Assembly: GCF_001402875.1 (NCBI RefSeq)
Contig: NZ_CP012946.1
Location: 2,272,001 to 2,336,000 of the forward strand
Reading direction: 5' to 3'
Source: Blastochloris viridis
GTDB taxonomy: Bacteria > Pseudomonadota > Alphaproteobacteria > Rhizobiales > Xanthobacteraceae
DNA: 64,000 nucleotides
The notes under the pieces were generated by a model. The model made no database searches. It was not told the DNA's origin and was given only the letters and a program-made list of their open reading frames with translations. Shown in pieces: positions 15,686 through 24,682 of the stretch. Numbering within the stretch: the first letter of the stretch is position 1; each line of letters begins with the position of its first letter. Position numbers and translations under genes: made by a program.

Positions 15686-16951
15686 ATGCCGAATATACCG
15701 GCCGGCGACGGCCGCCTGCAAAACGACGATGCTCCTCAGCTTGGGGCGGACCTCGTGCCGATCCGGGCGCTGATCGAGGCGGAGCGCAAGGCGTTCGTCG
15801 AGGCGCCGGATGACATCAAACGCGCCGGTTATTTCTGTGCCTATACCCCGCCGGAACTGCTCAACGCCGCCGGACTCCGGCACGCACGGCTGTTCAAGGC
15901 TGGCGACCCGCGGACCGTTTCGCAGGGTGAGCGCTATACCCAAAGCGTATTCTGTGATTTCAGCAAAAGCTGCATAGGTGCGTTCGAGCCAGGCAGCGGC
16001 GACCCGTTCTACCGAGCCGTCGACAAGCTCTACAATTTTCACACGTGTGCGTCGATGAAGCGAGCCTCGGAGGTGATCGAGCAGTTCGTGCCGACGACGC
16101 TGTTCAACCTGCCGCGACTGCGCAGCGAGGCGGCCTCCCGCCGCTATTTCCGGGACGAGATTATCCGCTTTCGCGATGATGTCGCGGCACTCGCCGGCCG
16201 GGCCATTACCGAAGACGACGTGCGGGCGCAGATTGTGCGGTACAACAAGGCGCGACGGCTGCTGAAGAATCTCTCCGAACTCCGCAAGCGACCCAACCCG
16301 CCGCTGTCGGGGCTGGATTTTCTCGAATTGGTTCGCGGCTATTACTACCTTCCGCCCGAGACGCTGATCGACGTCTACGGCAAACTCCACAGAAAGTTGA
16401 GCCGCCTCCGCGATACCGGCGCGCGGCCGGTTCGCCTGATGATTTCTGGTAGCATCATGGCCGAAGGCGATCGCCGGCTCGTCGCCTTGATCGAGCAGGA
16501 GATCGGTGCCCGGGTCGTCGTCGAGGATCATTGCACCGGGCTCAGACCCTTCGTCCATACCGTGCCAGAGGGTGGCGATCCCTTCCAGGCGCTGGCGGAT
16601 GGCTATCTCGATCAGGCGCCCTGCGCCCGCATGAAGCCGCTTGAGGACAGCCTCGAACTTCCCGCCGCGCTGGCGGAAGAGTACGGCGCGGACGGACTCG
16701 TCTACGTCTATCTGAAATTCTGCGCCTGCTACGGCATCACCCGCTCGGCGTTCGTCGGTCATTTTCAGCAGCTCGGCATTCCGGTGCTCGAACTCTCCAG
16801 CGACTATTCGCACAGCGATCACGGGCAGCTGAAGACGCGCATTGAAGCCTTCATCGAAATCCTCACCGATCTGCGCAGCGAGGCCGCGGCAGGGACCGCC
16901 CTTGCGTCGAGACACGGCGACTCGCCCCGAACGGAGGAGCAACTCCAATGA
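15686..16951 (+). CDS. 2-hydroxyacyl-CoA dehydratase/double-cubane-type alpha-like subunit, cassette B
   Basis: This 421-residue HGD-D-family protein is paralogous to the C-terminal half of the cassette A fusion. Matching blocks are YFCAYTPPELLNA, QSVFCDFSK, NFHTCASMKRA, KRPNPPLSGLDFLE, EDHCTGLRPF, APCAR and LKFCACYG. The cysteines are candidate Fe-S ligands. The ATG at 15686 follows GGAGAG and gives a product beginning MPNIPAGDG. A longer in-frame start at 15422 lies inside the activase gene and is rejected. It stands 16 nt after the activase stop and overlaps the next gene by 4 nt (ATGA). The expected role is the substrate-reducing subunit of an ATP-gated low-potential reductase; the substrate is unknown. 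Confidence 0.88.
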   Translation: MPNIPAGDGRLQNDDAPQLGADLVPIRALIEAERKAFVEAPDDIKRAGYFCAYTPPELLNAAGLRHARLFKAGDPRTVSQGERYTQSVFCDFSKSCIGAFEPGSGDPFYRAVDKLYNFHTCASMKRASEVIEQFVPTTLFNLPRLRSEAASRRYFRDEIIRFRDDVAALAGRAITEDDVRAQIVRYNKARRLLKNLSELRKRPNPPLSGLDFLELVRGYYYLPPETLIDVYGKLHRKLSRLRDTGARPVRLMISGSIMAEGDRRLVALIEQEIGARVVVEDHCTGLRPFVHTVPEGGDPFQALADGYLDQAPCARMKPLEDSLELPAALAEEYGADGLVYVYLKFCACYGITRSAFVGHFQQLGIPVLELSSDYSHSDHGQLKTRIEAFIEILTDLRSEAAAGTALASRHGDSPRTEEQLQ

Positions 16952-18165
16952 GCCATGTGCTGTCACTTGACATTGAGGCGCGCCCCGCCGCCCGCCGCCG
17001 TCATCGTGGTCCCGGAGCGTCCAAGGGGCTGGCGGCGCTCGATGCGCTGGCACGCAGCTATTCGTTTCGCTCGATCACTCGTGCCGCGGAGGCCGGCCAG
17101 TCGGTGATCTGGGGCGGCTGGAGCTGGGAATCTCCGCTGGTCTATGCCAGCGACACCATTCCGGTGAGCTACGACCAGCTCTGGGCGGAGGAGAGCCGGG
17201 CCTCCGAAGCGATCGCCGAGGATCACTTCCAGGTCCCGCCAGAGTTCTGCTCGATGATCAAGGCGATGCTCGGGCGCCTTCACATCGACCGCGACACGCC
17301 GATCAAGCGCATCCTGCATTTTGGCTCTGGCTGCGAGCCGATCCATTCGGTGCTCGAACTGGCCAAGCAGGACGGCTACGACATCTTCACGCTCGACACC
17401 GTCACCGCGTTCCGCTCGAAGGACAAGAACGCGGCGAGCATTGCCTTCCTGGTCGAGGAGCTGCGGCGACTGTCGCACTGGCTCACCGGCAAGCCGGTCG
17501 ACGAGGAGCGGCTCGCTGTCGAGATCCGGCGCAAGAACCGCGTTCTGCGCAAGGTTGCACGGCTGCTCGAATTGCGCGCGCGACACCCGCTCGACGTTCC
17601 TGGCATCCAGACCAGACAGATCTTCATGGGGGCGATGCACGGCTTCGGCGATTTGGAGGCGTTCGGCGCGGTGCTCGATACGCTGATCGCCGAACTGGAA
17701 GACCTCGACGACGAGCCCGAGGCGCCCACTTACATTCCGGTGGTGCTCGCCGGCTCGGTCGGGAACGTGCAAATATTCCAGGCAATCGAAGAGTCCAACG
17801 GCGCCATTGTTGGCTGGGTCTATCATGGCGCCGATACCTATCGCGAGGATCTGCCGCCGCTCGAATCTCTTGCGCATTATGTGCTCGACGCCCAGAGCCG
17901 CGGCGATCTCGGCGAGGCGGTCGGGGCATCGGTGGCCTATCGCCGCATCCTGGTCGAGGAGGAGGTACGCAAGACCGGCGCGCGCGGCATCATCTCGTCG
18001 TCGATTACGGGATGCCCCTATGCGAGCCTGATGCAGCAGCTCGAGCGCGACCATTTCAAGCACGCCGGCATCCCTCTCATCACGCTGGAGACGGACGTCC
18101 ACAAGGAGCCGCCGACGGAAGAGCAGATCATGCGGGTGAAGGCGTTCATCGAGATGCTGGCGTAG
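16948..18165 (+). CDS. 2-hydroxyacyl-CoA dehydratase/double-cubane-type beta-like subunit, cassette B
   Basis: This 405-residue partner subunit overlaps the previous gene by ATGA. Blocks shared with the cassette A protein are IWGGWSWESPLVYASDTIPV, FGSGCEPIHSVLELAKQDGY, MGAMHGFGDLEAFGAVLDTL, YREDLPPLESLAHYV, GIISSSITGCPYASL and LETDVHKEPPTEEQIMRV. The same relative order in both cassettes argues for duplication of a whole operon. Cys residues in the GCEP and TGCP blocks are shared with cassette A (NAQCEP, YIGCSF) and may be structural or cluster ligands. Substrate unknown. Confidence 0.87.
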   Translation: MSHVLSLDIEARPAARRRHRGPGASKGLAALDALARSYSFRSITRAAEAGQSVIWGGWSWESPLVYASDTIPVSYDQLWAEESRASEAIAEDHFQVPPEFCSMIKAMLGRLHIDRDTPIKRILHFGSGCEPIHSVLELAKQDGYDIFTLDTVTAFRSKDKNAASIAFLVEELRRLSHWLTGKPVDEERLAVEIRRKNRVLRKVARLLELRARHPLDVPGIQTRQIFMGAMHGFGDLEAFGAVLDTLIAELEDLDDEPEAPTYIPVVLAGSVGNVQIFQAIEESNGAIVGWVYHGADTYREDLPPLESLAHYVLDAQSRGDLGEAVGASVAYRRILVEEEVRKTGARGIISSSITGCPYASLMQQLERDHFKHAGIPLITLETDVHKEPPTEEQIMRVKAFIEMLA

Positions 18166-18190
18166 CTGCACTGGGGTGGGCGCAGCCTGA

Positions 18191-18322
18191 GCGGCACGGC
18201 TGAACCGGGCCGTTACGCTTTCGGTCGGCATCGAGGATGCGGGCGACATCATCGCCGACCTTGCCCAGGCGCTGGATGGGGCCGGCCCGATCACGCCGGT
18301 GTCCGTTCCGCCGGTGCCGTGA
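18191..18322 (+). pseudogene. C-terminal remnant of a Cys/Met-metabolism PLP enzyme
   Basis: An open segment without its own start ends in LNRAVTLSVGIEDAGDIIAD followed by LAQALDGA. This is the characteristic C-terminus of O-acetylhomoserine sulfhydrylase, cystathionine gamma-synthase and related enzymes, where the SVGIED block sits about 25 residues from the end. The frame is closed by a TGA just upstream (18188-18190), and no other part of the enzyme is present. It is a scrap left by deletion or rearrangement, and it shows that a sulfur-assimilation gene once stood here. Confidence 0.65.
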
Positions 18323-18680
18323 CCGTCGGCTGCCCGGTTGTGGCGAAAACCCGGCCCGCCGGCGGGACCGCGCAGGCACGCCGCCGCTCCTGGGCGGCAT
18401 TCCAGTGGAACGGTGGTTTCTCCTGGCGATTGCACCGCCTGCCTCCGCTGATGCAGACGGAACGCCAATATAGCGAAGGAAACCGCATCAAGGCGGCGAG
18501 TTTTCCTTGCCAGCTTGATCGGTCGACCTAACGTGACCCTGTCAAATCCAGGCGACGATGGCGCGTCGGACCGCAACAAACCGGACGATCCGCAGGACCT
18601 TTCAACACCGGCACCGCGTGCCTTCATGCGGCGCCGGTGCTCTGTCATCGCGTGGGTGAGCTGAACAAAGGGCACCATTG
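18323..18680. other. Intergenic stretch before the encapsulin operon
   Basis: These 358 nt hold no gene I can support. The stretch should contain the encapsulin promoter, but no clear operator or box was recognised. Confidence 0.45.
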
Positions 18681-19610
18681 ATGGCCGAAGACACCGAAGT
18701 CCGCAGGACGCTTTCCGAAGGCGCCGCGCGACAACTCGCCAATGCGACCAAGACCCGCGCACAATGGTCCGGCATTTCGCCGCGCTGGCTGGTCAACTTC
18801 CTGCCGTGGACGCCGGTGGAGGCCGGCATCTATCGCCTCAACCGCGTTCGGGAAGCGGAAGGCCAGGCGGCCGACGTGCAGTGCAGCCCGCGCCGCGACC
18901 ACGACCCCGATTTGCCGGAGACTTTTGTCGATTACGAAGAGGCCCCCCGCGAGTATTCGCTCAATGCCATCACCACCGTGCTCGACGTCCAGACCCGGGT
19001 GTCAGACCTCTACAATCACCCCTACGACCAGATCCAGGAGCAGCTGCGGCTCCTGATCGAGAAGGTCAAGGAGCGCCAGGAGGCTGAGCTCATCAACAAT
19101 GCCGAGTATGGCCTGCTCAACAACGCCGCGCCGTCCCAGCGCATCGGCACGCGCAGCGGGCCGCCGACCCCCGACGACCTCGACGAGCTGATCACCAAGG
19201 TGTGGAAGGAGCCGGCGTTCTTTCTCGCCCACCCACGGGCGATCGCGGCGTTCGGGCGCGAATGCACCCGACGCGGCGTGCCGCCGCCCACCGTCACGCT
19301 GTTCGGCTCGCCGTTCCTCACCTGGCGCGGGTTGCCGCTGGTGCCGTGCGACAAGCTCTATGTCGACGGCGACAAGACCAGCATCCTGCTGCTGCGCACC
19401 GGCGAGAAGAAGCAGGGCGTGGTCGGGCTGTTCCAGCCGGGGGTGCCCGGCGAAGTGGCGCCGAGCCTGTCGGTCCGCTTCATGGGCATCAACCGCAAGG
19501 CGATCGCCTCCTATCTGATCTCGCTCTATTGCTCGGTCGCGGTGCTGACCCACGACGCGCTGGCCGTGCTCGAAAACGTCACCGTCGATCGCTACCATGA
19601 CTATAAGTAA
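18681..19610 (+). CDS. Family 2A encapsulin shell protein (SrpI/MMP-I-like)
   Basis: This 309-residue protein matches the family 2A encapsulin pattern. A conserved N-arm (SEGAARQLANATKTRAQWSG) is followed by FLPWTPVEAGIYRLNRV, a YNHPYDQIQEQLRLLIEKVK helix, NNAEYGLLNN, FFLAHPRAIAAFGRE and PLVPCDKL. The HK97-fold shell self-assembles into a protein nanocompartment. The family 2A proteins known from cyanobacteria and mycobacteria (SrpI, major membrane protein I) package a cysteine desulfurase and are induced by sulfur starvation. The next gene, overlapping by 14 nt, encodes exactly that cargo type. The ATG at 18681 is chosen over an adjacent TTG. The homology call rests on motif recognition and the operon partner. 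Confidence 0.88.
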   Translation: MAEDTEVRRTLSEGAARQLANATKTRAQWSGISPRWLVNFLPWTPVEAGIYRLNRVREAEGQAADVQCSPRRDHDPDLPETFVDYEEAPREYSLNAITTVLDVQTRVSDLYNHPYDQIQEQLRLLIEKVKERQEAELINNAEYGLLNNAAPSQRIGTRSGPPTPDDLDELITKVWKEPAFFLAHPRAIAAFGRECTRRGVPPPTVTLFGSPFLTWRGLPLVPCDKLYVDGDKTSILLLRTGEKKQGVVGLFQPGVPGEVAPSLSVRFMGINRKAIASYLISLYCSVAVLTHDALAVLENVTVDRYHDYK

Positions 19611-21477
19611 CCCGGCGGGCGCCGGCGCCCTCGACCCCAACTTCATCGCCGAGCTTGCCAACGCGGTGTTCGCCGCGTTGCCCGGCTCAAGCGTTCCGCC
19701 CGCCGGCCCCGGCGCGGCATTGCCGTCGGCGTCGATGCCACGCGGCGTGCCGGTGCTGCCGGCGGCGTTGGCCAGCCCCGGCCTTCCCCCCGCCCCCGCT
19801 GCGGCCACGGCGCCGGGCGCGGCCGCCGTCGGAGCACCGACCGGCCTGCCCGCATTCGGCGCGGCGCTGCCATCGGTGCCGCTGCTGTCGCGGACGCCGG
19901 CCGACGTGCCGGCGCCGACGGTCGCAACGCCGCCGGCGCTTGCCAATGCGGTCGACTACGCCGCGTTGCCGCACTCGCTCGGCGGCGCGATGTCGGTGAT
20001 CTCGTTCGCGGCACCGGTGACGAGCCTGGCGGGGATGCCCGAGCCGGCACCCGACGCCGCGTTCTATTTCCTCGGCGAGCGTGCGTCGGCCGCGGTCCCA
20101 TCCGCGCCCGTGCCGAGTGCGCGTGCGCCAGATGCGCCCGTGCCGAAGGTCGATGCGCCCGCCGTCGGCGTTCCGCGCGCGGACCTCGCCTACGCCCCAA
20201 CGGTGCAGCAGCTGCCGACCGGCCACGTGCCGGATCTCGGGCTTCGGCCGTTTGACCCGCGCGCGGTGCGGCGGGATTTCCCGATCCTGCAGCAGACCAT
20301 TCACGGCCGGCCGCTGGTGTGGCTCGACAACGGCGCCACCACCCAGAAGCCCAACGCGGTGATCGACCGGCTGTCGCAGTTCTATAGGACCGAGAACTCG
20401 AACGTCCACCGCGGCGCCCACACCCTCGCCGCGCGATCGACCGACGCCTATGAGGACGCCCGCGCCAAGCTGCAGCGCTTCATCGGCGCCGGCGACCCGC
20501 ACGAGATCGTGTTCGTGCGCGGCACCACCGAAGGCATCAACCTCGTCGCGCAATCGTGGGGCCGCGCCAATATCGCGGCCGGCGACGAGATCGTGATCAC
20601 CTGGCTGGAGCACCACGCCAACATTGTGCCGTGGCAGCAGCTGTGCGCCGTCACCGGCGCCAAGCTGCGCGTCGCGCCGGTCGACGACACCGGCCAAATC
20701 ATTCTTTCGGAGTTCGAGCGGCTGCTCGGCCCGCGCACCAAGCTGGTCGCCATCACAGCAGTGGCCAACGCGCTCGGCACCATCACGCCGGTCACCGAGA
20801 TGACCGCGGCCGCGCATCGCTTCGGCGCCTGCGTTCTGGTCGACGGCGCGCAATCGGTGTCGCACATGCCGACCGACGTGCAGGCGATCGGCTGCGACTT
20901 CTTCGTGCTGTCGGGCCACAAGATGTTCGGCCCCACCGGCATCGGCGTGCTGTACGGCCGCCGCGCGATCCTGGAGGCGATGCCGCCGTGGCAGGGCGGC
21001 GGCAACATGATCGCCGACGTCACGTTCGAGCGCACGCTCTATCACGGCGCGCCGGAGCGGTTCGAGGCCGGCACCGGCAACATCGCCGACGCGGTCGGAC
21101 TCGGCGCCGCGGTCGACTATCTCGAACGCATCGGCATGCCGACCATCCAGCATTACGAGCACGGCCTGCTCGACTACGCCACGCTGGGCCTTGCCACCGT
21201 GCCCGGCCTCAAGCTGATCGGCACCGCGCGGGAGAAGGCCAGCGTGCTGTCGTTCGTGCTGGCGGGGCACAGCGCCGAGGAGGTCGGCAAGGCGCTCGAC
21301 CGCGAGGGCATCGCCGTGCGCGCCGGCCACCACTGCGCCCAGCCGATCCTGCGCCGCTTCGGCCTGGAAAGCACGGTGCGGGCCTCACTCGCCTTCTACA
21401 ACACCTGCGAGGACGTCGACGCGCTGGTGGCGGCGCTGAGGCGCATCCAGCTCGGCCCCGGCGGCCAGCCGGCGTGA
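19597..21477 (+). CDS. Encapsulated cysteine desulfurase (SufS-like) with long disordered N-terminus
   Basis: This 626-residue protein is SufS-like from about residue 214 on. The PLP-binding lysine is Lys442 in LSGHKMFGPTGIGVLYG, the catalytic cysteine is Cys580 in RAGHHCAQPILRRFG, and the N-terminal fold block is WLDNGATTQKP. The enzyme takes sulfur from L-cysteine as a persulfide and releases alanine. The first roughly 210 residues are Ala/Pro-rich and low-complexity, with short conserved-looking patches near the N-terminus (FIAELANAVFAALPGSS). In family 2A encapsulin systems such an extension targets the enzyme into the shell. It overlaps the shell gene, so production is coupled. No sufE or sufU acceptor gene is adjacent. 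Confidence 0.92.
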   Translation: MTISNPAGAGALDPNFIAELANAVFAALPGSSVPPAGPGAALPSASMPRGVPVLPAALASPGLPPAPAAATAPGAAAVGAPTGLPAFGAALPSVPLLSRTPADVPAPTVATPPALANAVDYAALPHSLGGAMSVISFAAPVTSLAGMPEPAPDAAFYFLGERASAAVPSAPVPSARAPDAPVPKVDAPAVGVPRADLAYAPTVQQLPTGHVPDLGLRPFDPRAVRRDFPILQQTIHGRPLVWLDNGATTQKPNAVIDRLSQFYRTENSNVHRGAHTLAARSTDAYEDARAKLQRFIGAGDPHEIVFVRGTTEGINLVAQSWGRANIAAGDEIVITWLEHHANIVPWQQLCAVTGAKLRVAPVDDTGQIILSEFERLLGPRTKLVAITAVANALGTITPVTEMTAAAHRFGACVLVDGAQSVSHMPTDVQAIGCDFFVLSGHKMFGPTGIGVLYGRRAILEAMPPWQGGGNMIADVTFERTLYHGAPERFEAGTGNIADAVGLGAAVDYLERIGMPTIQHYEHGLLDYATLGLATVPGLKLIGTAREKASVLSFVLAGHSAEEVGKALDREGIAVRAGHHCAQPILRRFGLESTVRASLAFYNTCEDVDALVAALRRIQLGPGGQPA

Positions 21478-21479
21478 CG

Positions 21480-21500
21480 CCGGGGCGAGCCTCGCCCCGG
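21480..21500 (+). terminator. GC-rich hairpin after the desulfurase
   Basis: A perfect 9-bp stem (CCGGGGCGA with TCGCCCCGG) and a 3-nt loop begin 3 nt after the stop codon. There is no T-run, so it would be a weak or Rho-assisted terminator, or only an mRNA-stabilising stem. Confidence 0.4.
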
Positions 21501-21734
21501 CCGGTGGTGGACTGCCGGCAGCGCTGGGCCGCCGCTGCGCAAACACGGCTGCCGACACGCACCATCGCCCCGGCGGGCGCCGGCCTGGGCCAAAGTGGCG
21601 CCGGGCCGGATCCGGATGGGTGCGCCCTCAAGCGGAAACGGCCCGAAGGGACCAGGGAGTGCCGCAGCCGTGACCGGCCAATTCAGGCATAGTCACCGTG
21701 GCAAGAGCTATGCTGGAAACTGGGTGACGGGCGA

Positions 21735-22569
21735 TCAGGCGGCGCTTGTGGACGACGTGTCGGTGACCTCGTACCCGTCGGCGAATCTGACACCCTCGAC
21801 CAGCTTGGGCAACTGATTCTGGCCTTTCAGGCAGCGCCAGGTTTTCGAGGCCGTCTGCACCAGCTTGAACACCATCGTCTTCGCCGTCGTCGGCGACAGC
21901 GCGCCCTTGGTGCGCACCGTTCTGTGGCGAACCGTGGCAAAAACGCTTTCAATCGGGTTGGTCGTCCGCAAATGGTCCCAGTGCTCGGCGGGAAAATCGT
22001 AGAACGCCAGGAGCTGCTCGCGATCCTTGATCACGCACTCCACCGCATTTGAGTACTTGGCGCCGTACTTCTCGGCGAACACGTCGATCGCCGTCTCGGC
22101 GGCAGCCCGGTTCGGCGAGCGCCAGATCTCGGAAAGGTCCGCCTTCATCGAGGGCTGCACCGATTGCACCACCTTGTTCAGCACGTTCGCGGTCTTGTGC
22201 ACCCAGCAGCGCTGATGCTGCGTCGTCGGCCAGGCTGCGCGTCCGGCGCGCCCATTTCGGCAGCAGCGCCGAGCTGAACCGGATTTTCTGCGCCGCCGGC
22301 ACGTCCAAGCGGTCACGAACTTTCGCACGCTGAACCGCCACCGGCCCGATGCCGGTCTGGATCAGCCGCTCCGGGCCGTGCCCGTGCCGCACCATGCGGT
22401 CACGGCCGTCGGCCAGCTTCTCGGTCTTCAGGTCGCCCAGGAAGGCCGCAACCTCAGCCTCGATCGCCTGGGCCAAAAGCTGCCGCGCACCCGCGCGCAG
22501 CACCTCGGTCAGGGGATCGTCGATCTCGCCGGGCTGACGCAGCCGGACGACGGTGATAGTTTCACTCAT
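21735..22569 (-). pseudogene. IS256-family transposase, internally deleted and frameshifted
   Basis: The first part (from the ATG at 22569) reads like an IS256 N-terminus: LAQAIEAEVAAFLG, then GIGPVAVQRAKVRDR and FSSALLPKWARRTRSL. Close to 22220 the frame changes and the sequence resumes deep in the C-terminal half with QRCWVHKTANVLNKV, HLRTTNPIESVFATVRHRT and LPKLVEGVRF. The region carrying the first two catalytic aspartates is missing; only the glutamate of NPIES remains. About 280 codons survive of the usual 400, so it cannot transpose by itself. Terminal inverted repeats were not identified. It stands between the encapsulin operon and the CRISPR array. Confidence 0.85.
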
Positions 22570-22650
22570 GGCGTATCGCTCTCCTCTGGAGGGGTTGGGC
22601 AGGCTGGTTACCCGCCCCGATACGCCGCCTCTCTCACACCGTCATCACCC

Positions 22651-24180
22651 AGTTCCGGCCATAGCTCCGTGCTGCTCGGGAAAGGCTTGTCGGTTGCGGC
22701 GTGCAGAAGCCGCATCCCCACAGCTTCAATGAGGCCCGAGCGTGCTGCTCGGGAAAGGCCCTGCGCGCCCTCTCCCGTGCCGATCCTGGATAGGTGCTTC
22801 AATGAGGCCCGAGCGTGCTGCTCGGGAAAGGCCGGATCGACGCTGAAGCCCCAATCGGCGCCGAACAAGCTTCAATGAGGCCCGAGCGTGCTGCTCGGGA
22901 AAGGCGCTCCAGGTAATGCGCCAGCACCTCGCCGATATCGGCCCTTCAATGAGGCCCGAGCGTGCTGCTCGGGAAAGGCAACGAGATGGCCGACCGCAAC
23001 GACATCCGGGCCATCACGCGCCTTCAATGAGGCCCGAGCGTGCTGCTCGGGAAAGGCGGCGGTCGCCCACGTCATGCAGGAGGGCTGACCATGGCCCTTC
23101 AATGAGGCCCGAGCGTGCTGCTCGGGAAAGGCTTGCGCTGCCAACCCGCGCGACCATGGGGCAGTGGTACCCTTCAATGAGGCCCGAGCGTGCTGCTCGG
23201 GAAAGGCCGCCCGTCCCGGTCGCGGCGGCTCACGAGTACGCAGAGCTTCAATGAGGCCCGAGCGTGCTGCTCGGGAAAGGCGATCAAGCCGCGCAAGGAC
23301 AAGACGACGCCTCAGCTGCTTCAATGAGGCCCGAGCGTGCTGCTCGGGAAAGGCCTCCCGATCAGTCGTCACGCTGTCATCGCGCATATTGGGCTTCAAT
23401 GAGGCCCGAGCGTGCTGCTCGGGAAAGGCGGTGCGGCTGTCGGAGACCATCGAGACCACCTGGGCGCTTCAATGAGGCCCGAGCGTGCTGCTCGGGAAAG
23501 GCCCCGGATCATGTAGGCCCCGGTGTATACCTTGTTCCCGGGCTTCAATGAGGCCCGAGCGTGCTGCTCGGGAAAGGCCCACCCATTTAACGGGGGCACC
23601 AAACAGCCAGTGGTCGCTTCAATGAGGCCCGAGCGTGCTGCTCGGGAAAGGCCCAGGATGTCGGACCCGAGCTGGGTGCCGATGGCCACGCTTCAATGAG
23701 GCCCGAGCGTGCTGCTCGGGAAAGGCCGCGGTGGACACCGGCGTCACGACGCGGCGCGCGCTCCAGCTTCAATGAGGCCCGAGCGTGCTGCTCGGGAAAG
23801 GCCAAGCCCGCTGCGTGACGCCTCCCTGCTGGTGGTGGACGCTTCAATGAGGCCCGAGCGTGCTGCTCGGGAAAGGCCCTGCCGGGCGACGCGGATTGCC
23901 GCGGCGCGCAGTGCCGTGCTTCAATGAGGCCCGAGCGTGCTGCTCGGGAAAGGCCCGCGGCCGGGGTAGGCGTCGGTGCCCACCAGGAAGCGGCTTCAAT
24001 GAGGCCCGAGCGTGCTGCTCGGGAAAGGCCATCGAGATGGCGACGGCTCATCTGACCGATGACGAGGCTTCAATGAGGCCCGAGCGTGCTGCTCGGGAAA
24101 GGCCCGTCTCGACGCGAGTGAGCGGCTTGAAGCTGATGGAGGCGCTTCAATGAGGCCCGAGCGTGCTGCTCGGGAAAGGC
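22651..24180 (-). CRISPR. CRISPR array, 20 intact repeats plus a degenerate terminal repeat
   Basis: Twenty identical 36-nt repeats begin at 22724, 22797, 22870, 22944, 23022, 23097, 23172, 23246, 23319, 23394, 23467, 23543, 23617, 23691, 23767, 23842, 23919, 23994, 24068 and 24145. Spacers are 37-42 nt. A degenerate repeat at 22651-22686 keeps only the last 20 or so bases, as expected at the leader-distal end. On the minus strand the repeat starts GCCTTTCCCGAGC, carries a 7-bp stem CCCGAGC/GCTCGGG and ends CTCATTGAAG, the usual type I 3 prime end. The array therefore reads leftwards from cas2, with its leader at 24181 and above. The newest spacers should lie at the 24.1 kb end. Confidence 0.97.
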
Positions 24181-24682
24181 CCGCCCCCGCCATTTCCGAA
24201 GATCGTTCCGGGGCTTGCCGTGCGGGATGCGAGCGGTGCTGCCGGTCGCGTTGGCCGGACCGCGACGAAGCATGTTCGAACGTCTTTACGATGTCAAATA
24301 GCGTCGTGGCTACCGCGACTTGCGCCGATGCGAGCGCTGCCGCACAAATCTGCCTCGCCGCAGCGCTCGCGTCCAGGCCAGGCCATCGCCAGGACGCGAT
24401 CATCGCCCTGCCGGCGGGTCGGGCCGCGCGGTCATGCGGTTTTCGGATGATCCGCTCGGCCCCTTTTTTCCGCTTTCCCACCCGGCCAGGCTTGCCTGCG
24501 TCCGGGCGCAGGCTGTTGTGGGAGAGGATGCCGAGCAATCGAAGATCGTGAGGCGGGTAAAACCGAGCCGGCTTGAAAAGCTCACCCGGCGCGGATTTCG
24601 CTTCGCTCATCCTCGCCGACCTCTCCCGCAAGGGGAGAGGGAAAAGGAAGAAGAGACCGAACTGACCAGCCGCAAAACCGGA
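24181..24682 (-). promoter_or_regulatory. Probable CRISPR leader and spacer DNA between cas2 and the array
   Basis: These 502 nt hold no supported gene. They lie between the last cas gene and the leader-proximal repeat, so they should contain the array promoter and integration anchor. The leader itself cannot be bounded by eye. A small inverted repeat at 24620-24640 is listed separately. Confidence 0.55.
24620..24640. repeat. Small palindromic repeat element
   Basis: CCTCTCCC and GGGAGAGG form an 8-bp stem around a GCAAG loop. Elements of this kind are common dispersed repeats in Hyphomicrobiales genomes. No T-run follows on the minus strand, so it is not a classical terminator for the cas operon. 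Confidence 0.55.

Noticed and set aside
6901..18165. Benzoyl-CoA reductase or glutamate-fermentation dehydratase
   Set aside because: The family fits, but there are no aromatic-ring, CoA-transferase, CoA-ligase or electron-transfer-flavoprotein genes nearby, so a specific substrate claim is not supported.
6901..18165. Nitrogenase-like methylthio-alkane reductase
   Set aside because: No NifH, NifD or NifK-type motifs are present. The activase is an ASKHA ATPase, not a P-loop NifH protein.
22872..24153. Open frames with repeated RPERAARER or FPEQHARASLK peptides
   Set aside because: They are translations of the CRISPR repeats in several frames, not genes.
24620..24640. Terminator of the cas operon
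   Set aside because: Good hairpin but no T-run on the minus strand; treated as a dispersed palindromic repeat.
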